Shown: positions 12,022-25,841, counted from the stretch's first letter. The stretch is 64,000 nt of DNA from Ignelater luminosus (GCA_011009095.1 VTPC01091253.1:147863-211862); one strand, 5' to 3'. Translations and numbers: made by a program. The notes: generated by a model not told the origin, from the sequence alone.

Positions 12022-12567
12022 TTATATTACATAAATATTATTCACATATAAAACAATCTTTGTCAAATCAGTCAAATTGGAGTTCCATGTTGTTACAAGA
12101 GGCAAAGATCTTTTATTAAAACATTTCAAGCATTTTTCACATATGAATGGTTTCTCTTCCAAGTAGATCATTAAATGATCTCTAATTAAGACTGATTTGC
12201 ATACCAAGTTTGAATTGGATTTGTGTCAACATCTTTTATGGTGTTTTACACCAGTTATGCTTTGAAATATTGCATTACAAATATCACAGATAATTCATGA
12301 AGTGACATAACTCGGTTATGTATTTGCACTCTGATTTACTTTAAAATGTCCATTCTCACAAAACCTTACATTATATTCGTTATAATATCTTAAATCAACA
12401 TCCCTCTTAAATGTACTTTCACATTGATCACATTTAAATTTCCTTTCTCCAGAATGAGTCACAATATGTTGATTGTGTCTTATTAGATTTCCTATTGTAG
12501 ACATACTAGAGGGTCTTTTAAATGGTAATTTGAATGTTTGGTTGATGTTTTTAAATTGTCTTCATTC
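12022..12567 (-). pseudogene. Decayed C2H2 zinc-finger exon
   Basis: A 3' splice site (tttttatatttctag before 12567) is followed by fragments of zinc fingers in two frames: FKCDQCESTFKRD (about 12420-12450) and FICEKCLKCFNKRS (about 12110-12145). Stops and frame changes separate them, and the second residues of most fingers are lost. It fits an old member of the same terminal-exon family that is no longer coding. Confidence 0.7.
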
Positions 12568-13336
12568 CTAGAAATATAAAAAAGGTGAGATTAAAATTAA
12601 ATGGAAATTTCTTGTTGAGTTTATGAAACGAAAATTTTTCAATTTAATTAATGTTATTTACTTGCTCATCTTTTGGGATATAAGAAACAAATTGAACATT
12701 CTTGAAACTTTTCCTTTTTAGGAATTGACATTTACAAGTTTTCGATGCAATATTTAAATCCTTTTAAATATTTTCCATTTTTGGGAAATTTGTCAATCTA
12801 AGCAAGATGATACATCACACATGCCACATGATCAGTTCACCTTCACGATTTCTAGGACCAGAATGACCAAAATACAGCCCACTTACCAGTCACACCAACC
12901 TCATCATTTTTATGGCATATCATATGACTTTGATTTTCAAAAAAGGAAGATTATTATGTAATGCATGTATTTGAACAGAATAATTAAAACAAATCCTTGA
13001 GCTTCCACAATTGAGTCAGATTTATGTTTGTGGACTCAATGCCAATAATGATTAGCGGCTGATACTTACGTGACTTGCTCAAGATATCTCCATTATTTTT
13101 GGTCCTACACATAAAAACTTGCTTTGATAAAAAATGTAGCTTATGAAGGCAGTGTTCTTTTGTTATAGATAGATTTTTGATCCAAAGCCTATGAGAAATA
13201 ATAATTTGTTTTTAGATAGAAAGAAAGTTGTTACATTGATGCCCTCTTGCAGCAAAAACATTAGTTAAGAGAAGGAAGTTTGCCTATTAGATATGGAAAT
13301 GCTTTTTGTTTATTATTGTGATTGTTTTATCAACAC

Positions 13337-13580
13337 CCAACTCATCAACGCACCAGAATAGCAACGACCCAACTCATCAACAAACTGCAAAAATAAATTC
13401 ACAAGTTACTTTCCTCAATTTGAACATATTTATATTAGTTAGAGGTTAGGTTAAAAGGGGTTCCCAATTTATCTTTACAATATGTTGATGAAACGTCAGT
13501 TGACGAGTTGGATATTTTGAGCATTAACAAGTTGATAAAATGGGAGCCAACAATTTGTCTGTTGATAAGTTGGAGGGGGG
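13337..13580. repeat. Nested inverted repeats of CCAACTCATCAAC
   Basis: The motif occurs twice on the plus strand (about 13337 and 13369) and twice as its reverse complement (GTTGACGAGTTGG about 13499, GTTGATAAGTTGG about 13561). It could fold back and may be a decayed MITE. No coding capacity. Confidence 0.45.
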
Positions 13581-15190
13581 GTCAATCCATATACAATTCA
13601 ATTTGATCTTCATTATATCTAAAATCCTTTTTTTGCAGAATGCCTGAGGTTATGTTATAATTGAAAACCTTCATAGAATTTTTTGTTACAATAGGGCAGC
13701 AACGTAGTAGAAGCAAGCATTCATATGAAAACAGAATTTATGATTCTATTCTCTCCCATCTTACAATTAATTTTCACCAAGAACTTTTTTGACAGAGATT
13801 AGGAGTTACGATCAAAAATCTGCCTGTTGATAATTGAAGTTGACAGGTTATTTCGATGAAAGTAATCCCTTAATTTTTGACAAAAGCACCATGATATAAT
13901 AACGTTTCCTTTAATACGGAAATTAGAACAGTATCTTGCTATTTACTCTGAATTTACCTTTTACATTGTAGAATCCAAATTGAGCAGCTTAATTTTGCAA
14001 ATACTTTATAATTTCCTCCAAATCAATTAGTAAAATCAACTATTAGTTATCACAATTCTTCTCAAGTCTCAAAAAGCAAAATATTCCTATTATTTAATTT
14101 TTAAGATACCATATCAAGAAATCTTGGAAGTTCACAAAGTATTAAAAATAATTTATTTTGTCTTACCCAGCATACTAGATTCAAGTATGCATAACAAATC
14201 ATATCAGCAGAAATAAAATGACAGTAGCAATTATCTTAAATTTTTTTCTTCAATGAGCCAATATCTTCCAAGATTGGACTATAGTATAGAAGAAAGCTGT
14301 TTCCCATAAATACATAATGGTGTACAATTTTCCAGATTTACCTAGATGCTAAAACTTATTGTTTTGTCTACCAGTTCACTTTTATAGAAGGGCCACCTTA
14401 AGTTATTTTTAGTTTTAAGTATAATGTTGCCAAATTGCAAAAGGATTCAAGGATCCTACTATTAGCATAGCAGAAATGCATAAGACACCCTCAAGAAAAA
14501 CTGTCTAGTTAAGTGGTTATCAGGAATTTACTTCGTAAATTAAATAATGTCCAGAAAGAGGAAATAGGCCACTCTTCATCTAAAAGCAATCTTGACATAT
14601 TTTTCCAATTAACAGCACACATCATTACAGAAATGCAGCACACAAATGCTTTAGCTTTTCTGATACATCCTGTATATTATTCTTATAATTCCTTATGGTG
14701 GAAATATTTTGTTAAAAAAAAATTAATTTTGAATTTGACTTTCTACACAAATTACATACATATGTGAGTGATCAACTAGTATCTAGCTGTTGCAAAGAGC
14801 TGTAGTTTAATCTTCAATGCAGAAGAGACAGGCATCATCTTGGAAGATCTTCATCTCTTTTAACAAAAAAGGTTTTAGTTGATTCCAGTCAGCTGAGACA
14901 CATGCTGTTTAAGAATCTGAATACACAGCTTAGAAACTTGAAAGGCTTTGAATTCAATTTAGATGCCATTTTCCAGCTTGTTGCAATTTTTTGTATTTTC
15001 TGAAATACTGATAGCTTTAATGTAGCAAATCCTGATCTTTGACATTGAAAAAATTCTTTTATCTTGTATTTACATAAAACAAGTCATTGTAAATCACCTG
15101 AAAAATTATTACAAAATCAAAAACAATCGCGAAACAGGCATTCTTTCATTTAATTACAGTTATCACATTTCCATGCTAGATATACACCCC
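13581..15190. other. Gene-poor AT-rich stretch
   Basis: No supported gene or clear element. An 84-residue plus-strand open frame at 14513-14767 has no recognisable features. Confidence 0.5.
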
Positions 15191-15548
15191 GTTCACGATG
15201 TTTATGGATCGTAAAAGGCCATGCTTTCATTTTGTTAGGTTGGAAGAAGTGTTTTTTTTTAAATTGTCATATTGCTGTATTTGGCGCCGTTGCACGATCA
15301 AAAATTTTGCATAAACGTTTAGTACCGATTAGTTTTGTTTTATTAAAAAGAAATCAAGTTTTCCTTGTATTTGCAAAGTTACAAAAAAAGACAACAGCGT
15401 GAGGTCAAACTGTCATAAAATCATAACCTTAAAGTACATTAAACGTCAATAAGATTCTACAAGCCGAGTTAATAGATAAACAGCCCGGTTTACAATACTC
15501 AAACTGTCATTCTGCCACAGCCATATACGACCCATAAACATTATGAAC
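15191..15548. mobile_element. MITE, copy B, with both terminal inverted repeats
   Basis: A 358-bp element. The left end GTTCACGATGTTTATGGATC and the right end (reverse complement GTTCATAATGTTTATGGGTC) pair over about 30 bases. The interior is homologous to 11331-11683. It is non-coding and the superfamily cannot be assigned from the ends alone. Confidence 0.75.
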
Positions 15549-16214
15549 CACTACATGTTCTGTTGATGGTAACTTTGTAGAATATCTAAAAACCAATTGA
15601 TTTGTGAAGATTCACAAGATTTCATGTTTTGATAATTTTTATTGAGAATAATCAACAAATCAGAAAAGATGCAACAATTGACTCATTACACTATTCAACA
15701 TGATTTAGAAAAATCAGAATTTTTATTCAAACAACGTGTTTAATTATTATATTCTGTAACGATATGGTAAATTGTTATTCTTGTAGTTAGAAGTTTAGAC
15801 ATCTGATATTTACATCTGTTAATCTTGAACAATTTTATCTTAGATGTGGCTTTACCAACTACTAGTTCTGGTTACAGGTTTAAGATCTTAATTTATTTCT
15901 TATTGGAATACCAAGTGATAATAGGCTAATACTAGACTAAATAGAAAGAACAGGAACAAATACCAACAATATCTTTTACCCTAAAATGCTACTTGGTTGA
16001 TCAGTTTTCTATTTGTACGATTCTTTCATATTTTATCATTTGAAAATCTTTTGTGACATGTTGTACTTCTATCAATTCTTCCCGTTACACTGCCATTTCC
16101 CACCGCTAAATTATCTTAAGAGCTAACAGTTATCCAGACATTCAATTAGGTTTTTCCACACCAAATTTTTCTTGTCAACATTTTCGAAATTCAACACAAC
16201 AATCACATAATGTA

Positions 16215-17126
16215 TGGGAAATGAAATCCGAACACTAGTTCAAATCTGATGATTGTACAAAGTTACGTTTCCTTCAGGTCATAGTTACAAAAATGCCGTT
16301 GACAGAAGTTTGACGCCGAAAATTGATATTTCAATTTTGAGAAAAAAATCCTAACACAAAGAAAAGTGAGGTGTTTCATCATTTTCAAAAAGACTAGTAC
16401 ATATCGAACGCTTCAGTTATACAAGAACGAGGAGTGCAAAAAGAAAACCTGTAACTGGAAGAAAAATGCTTACTTCAGAACAGCGGAGTAAGGGCGCAAT
16501 TTAAGCAGAAACAGCAGGATGAAACGCAAAATCGCACAGGGAATTAGGAAGAAAGTATAAAGTTGATCACAAAACTGTTAAGAAATATTTGGAGTGTATG
16601 GGTATCACACCATAAAAAACTGAAAATCTTATCCAGAAATTTTTTGTTGGGACAATTCAAGTTGAAAGAAAAGAATGACGGCAGGATTTTTACTATTGAG
16701 TCTTTAGATCATGTAGCACCTGATAACGTCAAAATTTATTAGAAAATCTAAGTTTCCAAAGAAAGTTTTAGTGTCGTTGGTGATAACTGAAAAGGGCATA
16801 AGTGAATCTGTTTCTACATTTAAAAAATGCATTCTTGTACTTCAGAAATTCATTGAAAACCATCGTAAGAATGATGAGGTTGTTTTTTGGCCTGATATTG
16901 CATCAGCACATTAGAAGAACTGGAAAAATGAAACATCAAATATATACTTAAACCATTCAGGAAATCTATTGCAAAAGAACAAAGTACCTGCAAATATTAG
17001 AAAAGCCAGTGGAAATGGCGTGGATATTTTTTGTAAATAATGTATAAACAGAGTTTGTTTAGCAAAATAAATGTAAATATTTTTTTGCCTGTTTATTTTG
17101 GAATTTTGTTCGGTTTTCATTTCCCA
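16215..17126 (+). mobile_element. Decayed mariner-like element with TIRs and TA duplication
   Basis: Terminal inverted repeats TGGGAAATGAAATCCGAAC (left, 16215) and, inverted, TGGGAAATGAAAACCGAAC (right, ending 17126) are flanked by TA on both sides (16213-14, 17127-28). The interior keeps transposase traces on the plus strand: a helix-turn-helix stretch (RKYKVDHKTVKKYLE, about 16550) and the second catalytic region (WPDIASAH, about 16890), with many stops and frameshifts. At 912 bp it is shorter than a full mariner, so it is internally deleted and dead. Confidence 0.8.
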
Positions 17127-17687
17127 TATGTTAATCAGTGAACTATTAGTGCTTGAGTAATTTTTTATTTTTCTCAAGACTACTTGCAAGTCTTCAAAAA
17201 TTTAGCGATTTATGCTACATTATTCTAGCATATTACTTATATTTTTCCAATTGCTTCTTTACAGATTTTTGGCAATTAATAGGAGCTATATTTAAACTAT
17301 TTAACTTTCTATCTTTCTTTCCAGATGGTCCAGTTTTGTTTTTTTTTTTATAATCTTAGAAAACGTTAAACTGATTCCTAGTTCTAATAATCTCAAAGTT
17401 AAACAGTCTGTTCATAAGCAACTGAACTTAAGTAATATACTTTGATTATTGACCCATCCTGTATGGACAAGAAATACACATACGGAACAAATTTTTTTAA
17501 TTTGTTTACTCATACGATCATTCATAGTCATTATATTTCTGCACTGACTTGTGTTGATCCTTGATGCAACTTTATAGGATAATCAAGCATAAGTTTATTA
17601 ACATTCTTAATTCAGAACAACATTATTAAACAAGCCCTTTAATTTATAACTATATCTTTTGGAGCACCCTGTATAGAAAAGAAAGCA

Positions 17688-17814
17688 CAGCAGAATTTTG
17701 ATTAACTCGAAGTTTAATGTACCATAAAATAAATTCAAATTATCAAGACTTTAGGTGCTACTGTCAATCTATCTCATTCAATTATGGAGAATTCGAATTA
17801 TCAAAGTTCCACTG
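17688..17814. mobile_element. pogo/Tigger-type MITE
   Basis: A 127-bp element with ends CAGCAGAATTTTGATTAAC and, inverted, CAGTGGAACTTTGATAATTC, matching the pogo/Tigger terminal pattern CAGT-GAACC. It is next to TA on the right side. Non-coding, and would need a transposase from elsewhere. Confidence 0.6.
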
Positions 17815-18124
17815 TACCTATCGATATCAATAAATTATATGACCAACTACATTTTAATTAATACACTGCATAATTTTACTTTGTACTTTTAACATATAAC
17901 AATCACACTTTTTTCATATTTCTTTAATTCTTTTCTCTTTAAAAGTAGTTTTTGTATGTATATACAATAAAGAAAAAAATGAAAAAACTCACTTACCTGT
18001 ACACAGTATTAATTACATATATAATTCATCACTTTTAAATTAAGCAATTTTAAAAAATGGTTTTTGTTTTTATCAATATTTTTAAACTTGCAAATTGATG
18101 AATTATCTCCTCTTTCTAATATAC

Positions 18125-19218
18125 AGTGGTTCCAGCTAAAATGCAAAATTCATTTTTTCATCACAGTTTTTATTTTCATAGAAACTATCTTAAACAATGT
18201 ATTGTTATTGCTTCCTTAACAGTAATAAGAACTGTACCTTTTAAAATGCAATATAGCAGTTATTTGCTGTCGCATTAAATAATTAAAATTTTAACATGTG
18301 TACTACTATAGAAGAGAAAGTTCAAATAGTGACATGGTATAATTCTGGATTATGTTTAAGTTTTCAAGAATATTTTTGAAATTCAAGACATGGATATGTA
18401 TATAAGATAAGATAAAAGAAGAAGGATCAAACCAGCTAGAAATGTAGAATTAAGAAACCAATTAGTCCACAGAGTTGGAAGAAAATATCGGTTATCCACT
18501 AGATTAGCAGTGGAACCGAGCATAAGTAAAACTTCTGTATTTAGATTACTCAAGGATAAGTTTCACTCTTACCATATTCAAAATCATCAAGAACTAAAAA
18601 ACGATGACTATGAAAAAAAAATTACCTTCTGTGAAACACTTTTTGAAAGAATGAATGAAAATTCAGATTTTCAAAATAAGATTTTGTTTACCAATCAAGT
18701 CAGGAAGTTAATTCATAAAATATTGGATACTGGAGCAGGAATAATTTATATCCATTTAAAGAAAGTAAAACTCAGTATCCATTACAAGTAAATGTTTGGA
18801 CTGGCTTGATCAACAATAATATTATTGGTTCATGCTTTATTGACGGTAATCTTAATGGTGAGATGTCCTGCGCACAATCATCAAGCAGTAAAGGATTACC
18901 TTAATACGGAGTTTCCTCATTGTTAGATAGGAAATTACCTGTCCATCTCGTTCGCCAGATCTTTCACCTAATGCCTTTTCTTACTGGGGTTTTTTAAAAA
19001 CAAGGGTATATGCTGATGAAATTGAAGATTTAGAGGAACTTAAACTAGAATTAAAGGTGTTACATTCAATATTTAATAATTTTTATAATCGTTTAGGTTA
19101 TTATTTAGCTGTTATGGTGGAATTTTTGAGAATTTCCTGTAAATATTTAAATTTGAACTTTTTTTCCTTTTTAATGTTTTTAATAAACATGCACTAATAT
19201 TGCATTTTATCTGGGGCA
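18125..19218 (+). pseudogene. Decayed IS630/Tc1-mariner-type transposase
   Basis: Plus-strand fragments in shifted frames read like an insect transposase of the IS630/Tc1-mariner group: an N-terminal helix-turn-helix region (about 18300-18560), QNHQELKNDDYEKKITFCE (about 18575-18635), VNVWTGLINNNIIGSCFIDG (about 18790-18850), then RSPDLSPNAFSYWGFLKTRVY (about 18950-19010). Several stops and deletions break it. Possible ends are CCAGCTAAAATGCAAA (about 18133) and the inverted CCCAGATAAAATGCAA (about 19198-19216). Confidence 0.65.
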
Positions 19219-20123
19219 TTTTTCAGTTCATAAAGCTTGTCATCATGGTAGCCAATATAATTCAACTCATAATATTGCATATTACATTTTTTAAGGGCGT
19301 GTCCCTATTTCTGATAAAGAATACTGATTACAAAAGTTAGGATTATTTCAATATCCCATGTTACTCCCCAGATATTCGAGAACAAGAAGCTTTAAATTCG
19401 GCTTTGACATACTTTATCTCTTAAATCTCTTTAAATAGATACACGTTAATGCAGTTTACAAAAACAGATCTTCAGCTTTGCAATTTTCCAAGATTAAAAA
19501 TACTTTGTAAGTGCCCTGATGTTAAATGATCAATAGGTATACTATGCGAAAATTAATCATAACTCAAGATATTGTGTAATCGATAAATAAAGGAATCTAT
19601 GTGGACTTTGAGATTAAAAGTGTTGGCATAATTTTGTAAAATCAGCGAGAAACAGATAAATTAAAATTTTTTACAGAAATTGTTACATGAAAATATTCTT
19701 TTAAATATTTTTGACCATCTGCTAAATTAATATACGATACACTTTTAAGTAGTTGTTTCATAGTCAACTAAGATGCCTGAATTTTCCGATTGCACAAAAT
19801 ATCAGAGCAAGCCAATATTTAATTTTGTCATTGCAAAAAAAACTTGACTGAGGAATGTTCAAATTACTGGAGATTTTGTTTTTTATCAGCTTATGTTATT
19901 ATTACCTGGTATTTAACAATGGGATGTTAAAGTGAATCGTACATAGTAAGTTTAATTTAGTGTTGAAAATGATGCCCAAGTCCCTAGCTTATGTATGTTT
20001 ATCATTACATATGTAGTTAGCTAACAGCTATACAGCTGTTTTTCAATTTTGAAATGAAAACAAAATAATTTTACACAAAAAGATTTAGGATATTAATCAA
20101 TCTTATTGCTAACGATTGATATT

Positions 20124-20264
20124 GTGCATTCAAAAAGTAGCTGGATCCGAATGACCATTAAAAAACACTTCAACAAAAAATTATATCAATCAAGTTTCAA
20201 TACACCCAAGTGACATACATATTATGTTGCACCTGACTCGGATTCAACTACTTTGAGAATACAC
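20124..20264. mobile_element. Small MITE with about 30-bp inverted ends
   Basis: The left end GTGCATTCAAAAAGTAGCTG pairs with the right end (reverse complement GTGTATTCTCAAAGTAGTTG), continuing into ATCCGA on both arms. 141 bp, AT-rich, non-coding. Confidence 0.6.
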
Positions 20265-20989
20265 AGTATTTTGTAATAGTAACAAGACAACAAAAAGAAG
20301 TAATGGAATGCAAATTTACTTTACATCAGTTATAATTATATATAATTATAATTATCTTACTAATACAGAATTAGTAATGCTAAAGAAAAAAAAACCATAA
20401 CCAAAGAAATCATTTTTACATAACCTCCAATAAATTTTGACTTGTTAATAATCTATTTTTATAATTTAAAATTGATTATTAAAAACTACCAAAATTAAAA
20501 CAGTTGCAAACAATAAAAATCAGTTAATAAATGGCATCTTTATGTATGGGCAAATGAGGCACATGCCCAGTATCCTACAATTCAGGGAGGCTCATTTAGT
20601 CATAATTCTAATTTTCAGGAAATCATCTCAAGTAAGAATAGTTGTACTTTGGAACTGTTACATCACCATTTACAAACATTTCTTTGCAAGTGTATTTTGA
20701 ATAAATTAATTGTTTAAATTAGTCAACTTTTTCAGTTTATACTACTTCATTTTATTATGTCGTAAGATGCAAGTTTTCAAATTTGTAAGGTATATACTAC
20801 TGCAACATAACCTAAACATGTCAGCGTCAAGATCAAGATGTTGCCATATCTAATTCCATGTTATATCATAAATTTTTAAAAATGAATTAAGTATCTTATT
20901 AGAAAACAAAGTAGAAACTGTATATAATTTGGCAATACAACTCCAAAAATGAATTTTTTACTTGAAACCGATTACTAACAGAGATATGT

Positions 20990-21780
20990 GAACAATTTGA
21001 TTTTAAAGGAGGAAGAACTACACTATTCAAAATCTTTAAAATCAGTGGATTAGACATAAAAAGGTAAATGGACGTAAAATTTTATGCAAACAAAGGTTTT
21101 GCAGTTTAAAATCTGGTCAAAATGTCACATTTTTATATCTTGATGAACATGGATTTACCAAATCACTCAAATTTTTCAGCGGGTACACGATTCAGATTAA
21201 AAGGTAATTCAGCAAAATCTATGGGCGAGGAGAAAGATTTACTATTTTGCACGAGGGTTGTAAAAGGGTGTTTTTTTGAAAATGTGTCACTAATTACTGG
21301 ACAGCAATAACAATGGCAGAGACTACCACAATATACTTTTGGAAAATGGGTGGTTAAACAGCTCATTCCTGTTTTGGCTAAATTGCAAGGTACATGCCCA
21401 GCAAAAATAAAAGTCTGACAAATTACTGTTAGAAATATTGAAATATCTTGCTGTAGAATTTCTGTTGAGCAGATTTAATTTTGACCAACATTTTACATTA
21501 AATGGACCAATCTTCTAGAAGATAGTAGATAAAGCATTGGCCAGTGGGACATTTCCAGTTATGTAATGGTATACTGGTGCTGGACAATGCTGTTATCATT
21601 CGGTGCAAGTCCACAAACTGCCCACGTTTTCTTGTAAGAAAAATCAAATGCGAGAATGGCTGGAGAACCAAAATGTTGAATTTAGTCAAAATTTACTAAA
21701 ACAGTTGTGGGAATTAATGAAATTTTTGGAAGAAGGCAGACAAAAATGTTACAAAATTAACTTTTATAGAAAAGAAATTA
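20990..21780 (+). pseudogene. Decayed DDE transposase (ISL2EU/DDE_3-like)
   Basis: Broken plus-strand frames resemble a DDE transposase group common in arthropods: VTFLYLDEHGFTKS (about 21130, first acid in LDE), an internal glycine-rich segment, LVLDNAVII (about 21570, second acid), then VQVHKLPTFSCKKNQMREWL (about 21600-21660) and LKQLWELMKF. At least eight stops or frame changes lie between these blocks. No terminal repeats were identified. Confidence 0.65.
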
Positions 21781-21789
21781 ATTATTAAA

Positions 21790-24700
21790 AAAAAGAAACT
21801 TAAATATAGTTCTAACCTTTTAACCAACAATGGAAATATAAAAAAAATAAGGCTACATCTTGCAACATCTCGTTTGACCTAAATTATCATTTTGATGCTG
21901 TGTCACAAATCCTTTCAAAAAAAAAACCCTGAATTAATAGTAAAAAGCTGTATTTACATCAGCAAAACTGCCAGACTAGCATCCAGAATAAAAGTGATAA
22001 GACTTACTGCGTACTACAAATTTCTTTGTCTAAGAATTTTGATTTTCTACGTTTCCAGCCAAATTTTAAATGATGACTAGATATGATTTGTAATTTGGTT
22101 GATGGGCAAACTGACTTAGTAGTCTTTTCCAAAAATCAATCATTTTTTGCATGTTATGAACTAGAATGGTACTGCTGATGGTTGTGTCTAGGACAGTCAT
22201 CATGATGTTACGTTAACGTAGTCTAACCTCAAATATAAGCAGCTGCAGAATACAAAATGGTACTAGTGCTACCACTTGCTGACTGCACGTAACAAATAAT
22301 ATTGATTTGAATATTAATGAAAACACAACATACATTGTTTTAAAAGTTAGGTTAACTTAACAGAAATTAATTTTCCTTTATGTTAATGTTTACTTCCTAA
22401 AAATAATATTTTTAAAAAGCAGTCTTGCCTAACTGTATCTTTTTACAGGGAAATTCTTTCTATCAATCTTTTAAAATGTCAATATCAAGTTAATTACGAA
22501 TATTGAAATCGATTTTTCTTCATACAGTATTTAAAAACTTGCCTTGTTTTTGCTTTAATTGCTAGTTTTTATTTATGCCTCAGATGTCAACGGCCATAAT
22601 TTACATACTATTTACAAAATATTTGTAAAGCCAGATTTTACTTTTAATGTCCCAAACTGTAAAATTAATTTTTATAAACTCTGAAGTCCATAACAAACAT
22701 TGTAATTCTGAATTTTTGGACAGCAAACGCAAAGATAAAAAGACAACATAGCGAAATATGCAGGTTCACAATAGAAAGAAACTACTGTAAAGTAGAAAAA
22801 GATGGTTGATGATGGGAGAAGGGGGAAGAAGACTTGCCCCGAATTAATAATAATTTGGTTAGTTATTTACACTTTCAACATCTTGCTCAAATTTATATCC
22901 AAATACGTGTTTGACATTATAATAACATTATCTTGTAAAAAAAATCGGAAATTTTGCTGTACTATGTCAACTGTTTTGTAGCTTAAAATTCACTAGGCCA
23001 TGCTGCCAGTTTTATTTACTATATTAAATACTTATTAGCTGTATCCATACACAAGACAAAAGTCTAGGGGTCAGTTTACAGAAGCTGAATTATTAAAAGT
23101 TAATTTAATTGAGAATCAAATTTAATTTATGTAGTGTTGTTGGTAGTATACAGTCAAATTCTGGCCAATCAAATTATCAGAACTGACATTTAATTAGAAT
23201 TAAATTTTTTGCCTTAGCATTTTGAATTTCTTAGTTGCCTGATTAAAAAAAATAATTATTTTTGATCATACTTTAGACACAAATGTTTCAGGAATAGTAC
23301 TATATAGTTCTAGCATTCAAAAAATGAGATGATGCTGTTACTGCAATATTTCATGAATCTTTTTCTAGTTCATGTCACAATATTTTTAAATAAACGCTCT
23401 CCAAAATTTGCCTATATGAATTTAGAATAAGAAAAAAATTTATTTCAAAGGTTCAAACTGTACCACCTAGTAATTTATGTAGCAATTTTTATTCTTCAAC
23501 GTTAAACTTTATGGTCTCCCTTGCATTAATTAATTTTGACAACAAAGTATATTTTATCGGGGAATAGAAAAATTAAGTTTGATAATCATACGATTGTTCA
23601 AAATTTTGGAAGAGACAATGACAAGTGTACCTATACTTTTAACTCTGTAAAATATGAAAAATGTCAAGAAACTCACGTTTGTTCTTTAAGACCCATCATG
23701 TGTTACCTAAACTTGACTATGTTTGTTATTACTGTTTTGTAATGTTTGGATTGCTTCCGTAAAATATTTCTTTTATAACAAATTTGTCAAAAACTGGCAT
23801 TTAATATTAAAACTACTCATTAATGCAAACTATTCAGTATTAAAGAAGCCAACAACATTTAAAAATGGTACAAGAAATATTTTACCAAACCAATGATACA
23901 AGCAATTACTGGAATAAAAATCGATTTTAATAAAGATCATTTTATTCATTCGTATTACAAAATAAATAGTTAACAGAAATCAATATTTAATAATTTTATG
24001 TTTTAAGAAAATGCACCCAAATGATCCCATGCCCTTCCAACACCCAAAGCGCATGGCCACCCATAACAATACAAACCCAAGCCAATCATTTGAATGCATT
24101 CTCAATAAAATTCTCTCTTTAAATTGCCATCTCCAATTGATCCATTACTATGGTAGAATGATGCCAAGTTGATCAAAGTCGCAGAAGAGGAAAATGTAAA
24201 ATAATCGTTATATTTTATACTTACTGTTTGTTATTGCTTAGTTTCATATCTTCGCATTCAGAAAACCAAATCAGAAACCTTATTTCAGCTTATCCATCAG
24301 AATTTCTAATTAAATCAAGATGGGTAAGTGAAATTAAAACTTGGATGGCCAGTCGAAGTTTTTGGTATCTGAATTGTTTTTCGAAATCGATTTGAAAAGC
24401 TTTTTTATTTATTTAAAGATTGATGTGCACATCATGTTCAATTTATCGCTTTACATTGCTGACATTAATTATAAAGATTACAAATAGTTGATCTTTTAGT
24501 ATTAGTTTAGATTAATGAACAGAATTGACTTTCGTTTTCGTATTTAGAAAAGCGAGAATGCACAATACTCAAATCAACATAAACCCAACACCATATAATA
24601 ATAACAATAAATAAATGCAATAAACTAAGTTCAATAAATCGTAATAGGAATCAAAATTCTACAAATGTTGTAATAAAGACACCAAGACTGTACAATAAAG

Positions 24701-25841
24701 AACGCAAAAAGAAAATTTGAAAGTTCCACAGTTCTCGCACATTTTTCGATACAATAAAAATGTAACAAGACTTGAGGAATAATCCAAATCAATTATACTT
24801 ACCTTTTATAATAAATTGAAAAATAAAAATTGAGGTTAAAATAGAAAAACGATTCAAAATTACATTGCCGACTGTAAAACTTCCAACTGTAAAAATATTA
24901 CAATTAGAAGAAATTTAAATTTTTGACAAGTTTAATTGTGAACGCTAAATTTTTAGAATTCACAATAAATCTCATCTTTTATTATTAAGATGTAAAATTC
25001 TTAAATTGCAGCAAATTTGTGCAATCAAAATGTTACATCTAAATTGAAAAAGAAAATTATTTTCACATCACCTTTATTGTCGTTCATGTTTGTAGTTTTC
25101 ATTTTAAATAAATCATAAAAAATGAATACAAAACAAAACGATGATAAAAGTGGGGTTATGTATTTCGTTTCGTTTGCACTATTTAAATTTTCAATCTTTT
25201 ATAAAAGAATATAAAAGAATTAAAAATAAAATAGTGAAGACAAAACAATAGGAAAAAAAATAATAACACAAAGAACACCACTGCACAAGTTAGATATTAC
25301 GATTCTAAACGTGATTTTTTACCAACAAAATGGCATTGCAAAAATGATTACAATGCTCAAAAGTGTGCATAACAAAAACTATTGCTATGCAAATTGACAC
25401 AATAAATAAATATAAAAAAGTAATAGCAAAGTATTTGCATTTGTGTGTATATATAAACATAACCTCAATAAAATTATCATATTGTTTGCATTTTAAGCAA
25501 TAATTAGAATCTGCCTTACAATAACTGACTGAATGTAAAACAAATAAATGAATCATCCAAACAATATTTATAATCAAATAAAAACTTGATTGAGAATGCT
25601 TCAAAAATAAAATTCCACTTACCTTAGTAAGACAATTTTAATTCAGTTACAAAAAAATTAAAAATTTTATTATATTGATAGCAATTAAAACAAAAAGATT
25701 ACTAGAAAATTAAATCGAATTTCCCTAAAAATCTTTGTGGTAAAACAAAATCTCATAAATATCAAAAACGTAAAACATCCTCAATCAGATAAACTTACAT
25801 TCAGTCATACAATTCTTATAAAATGAAACAAAAGTACTTAC
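21790..25841. other. Gene desert, probable long intron
   Basis: About 4 kb of very AT-rich sequence with no supported open frame. Good donor-like sequences on the minus strand (near 24232, 24797 and 25616) have no convincing exon in front of them. If the ZAD module is joined to exons below 12.6 kb, this is the first part of that intron. Confidence 0.5.

Noticed and set aside
25305..25604. 99-residue minus-strand frame rich in hydrophobic residues, just below the ZAD module
   Set aside because: Looks like a membrane protein only because AT-rich codons give I, F, L and Y. No acceptor in phase 2 precedes it and no family is recognised.
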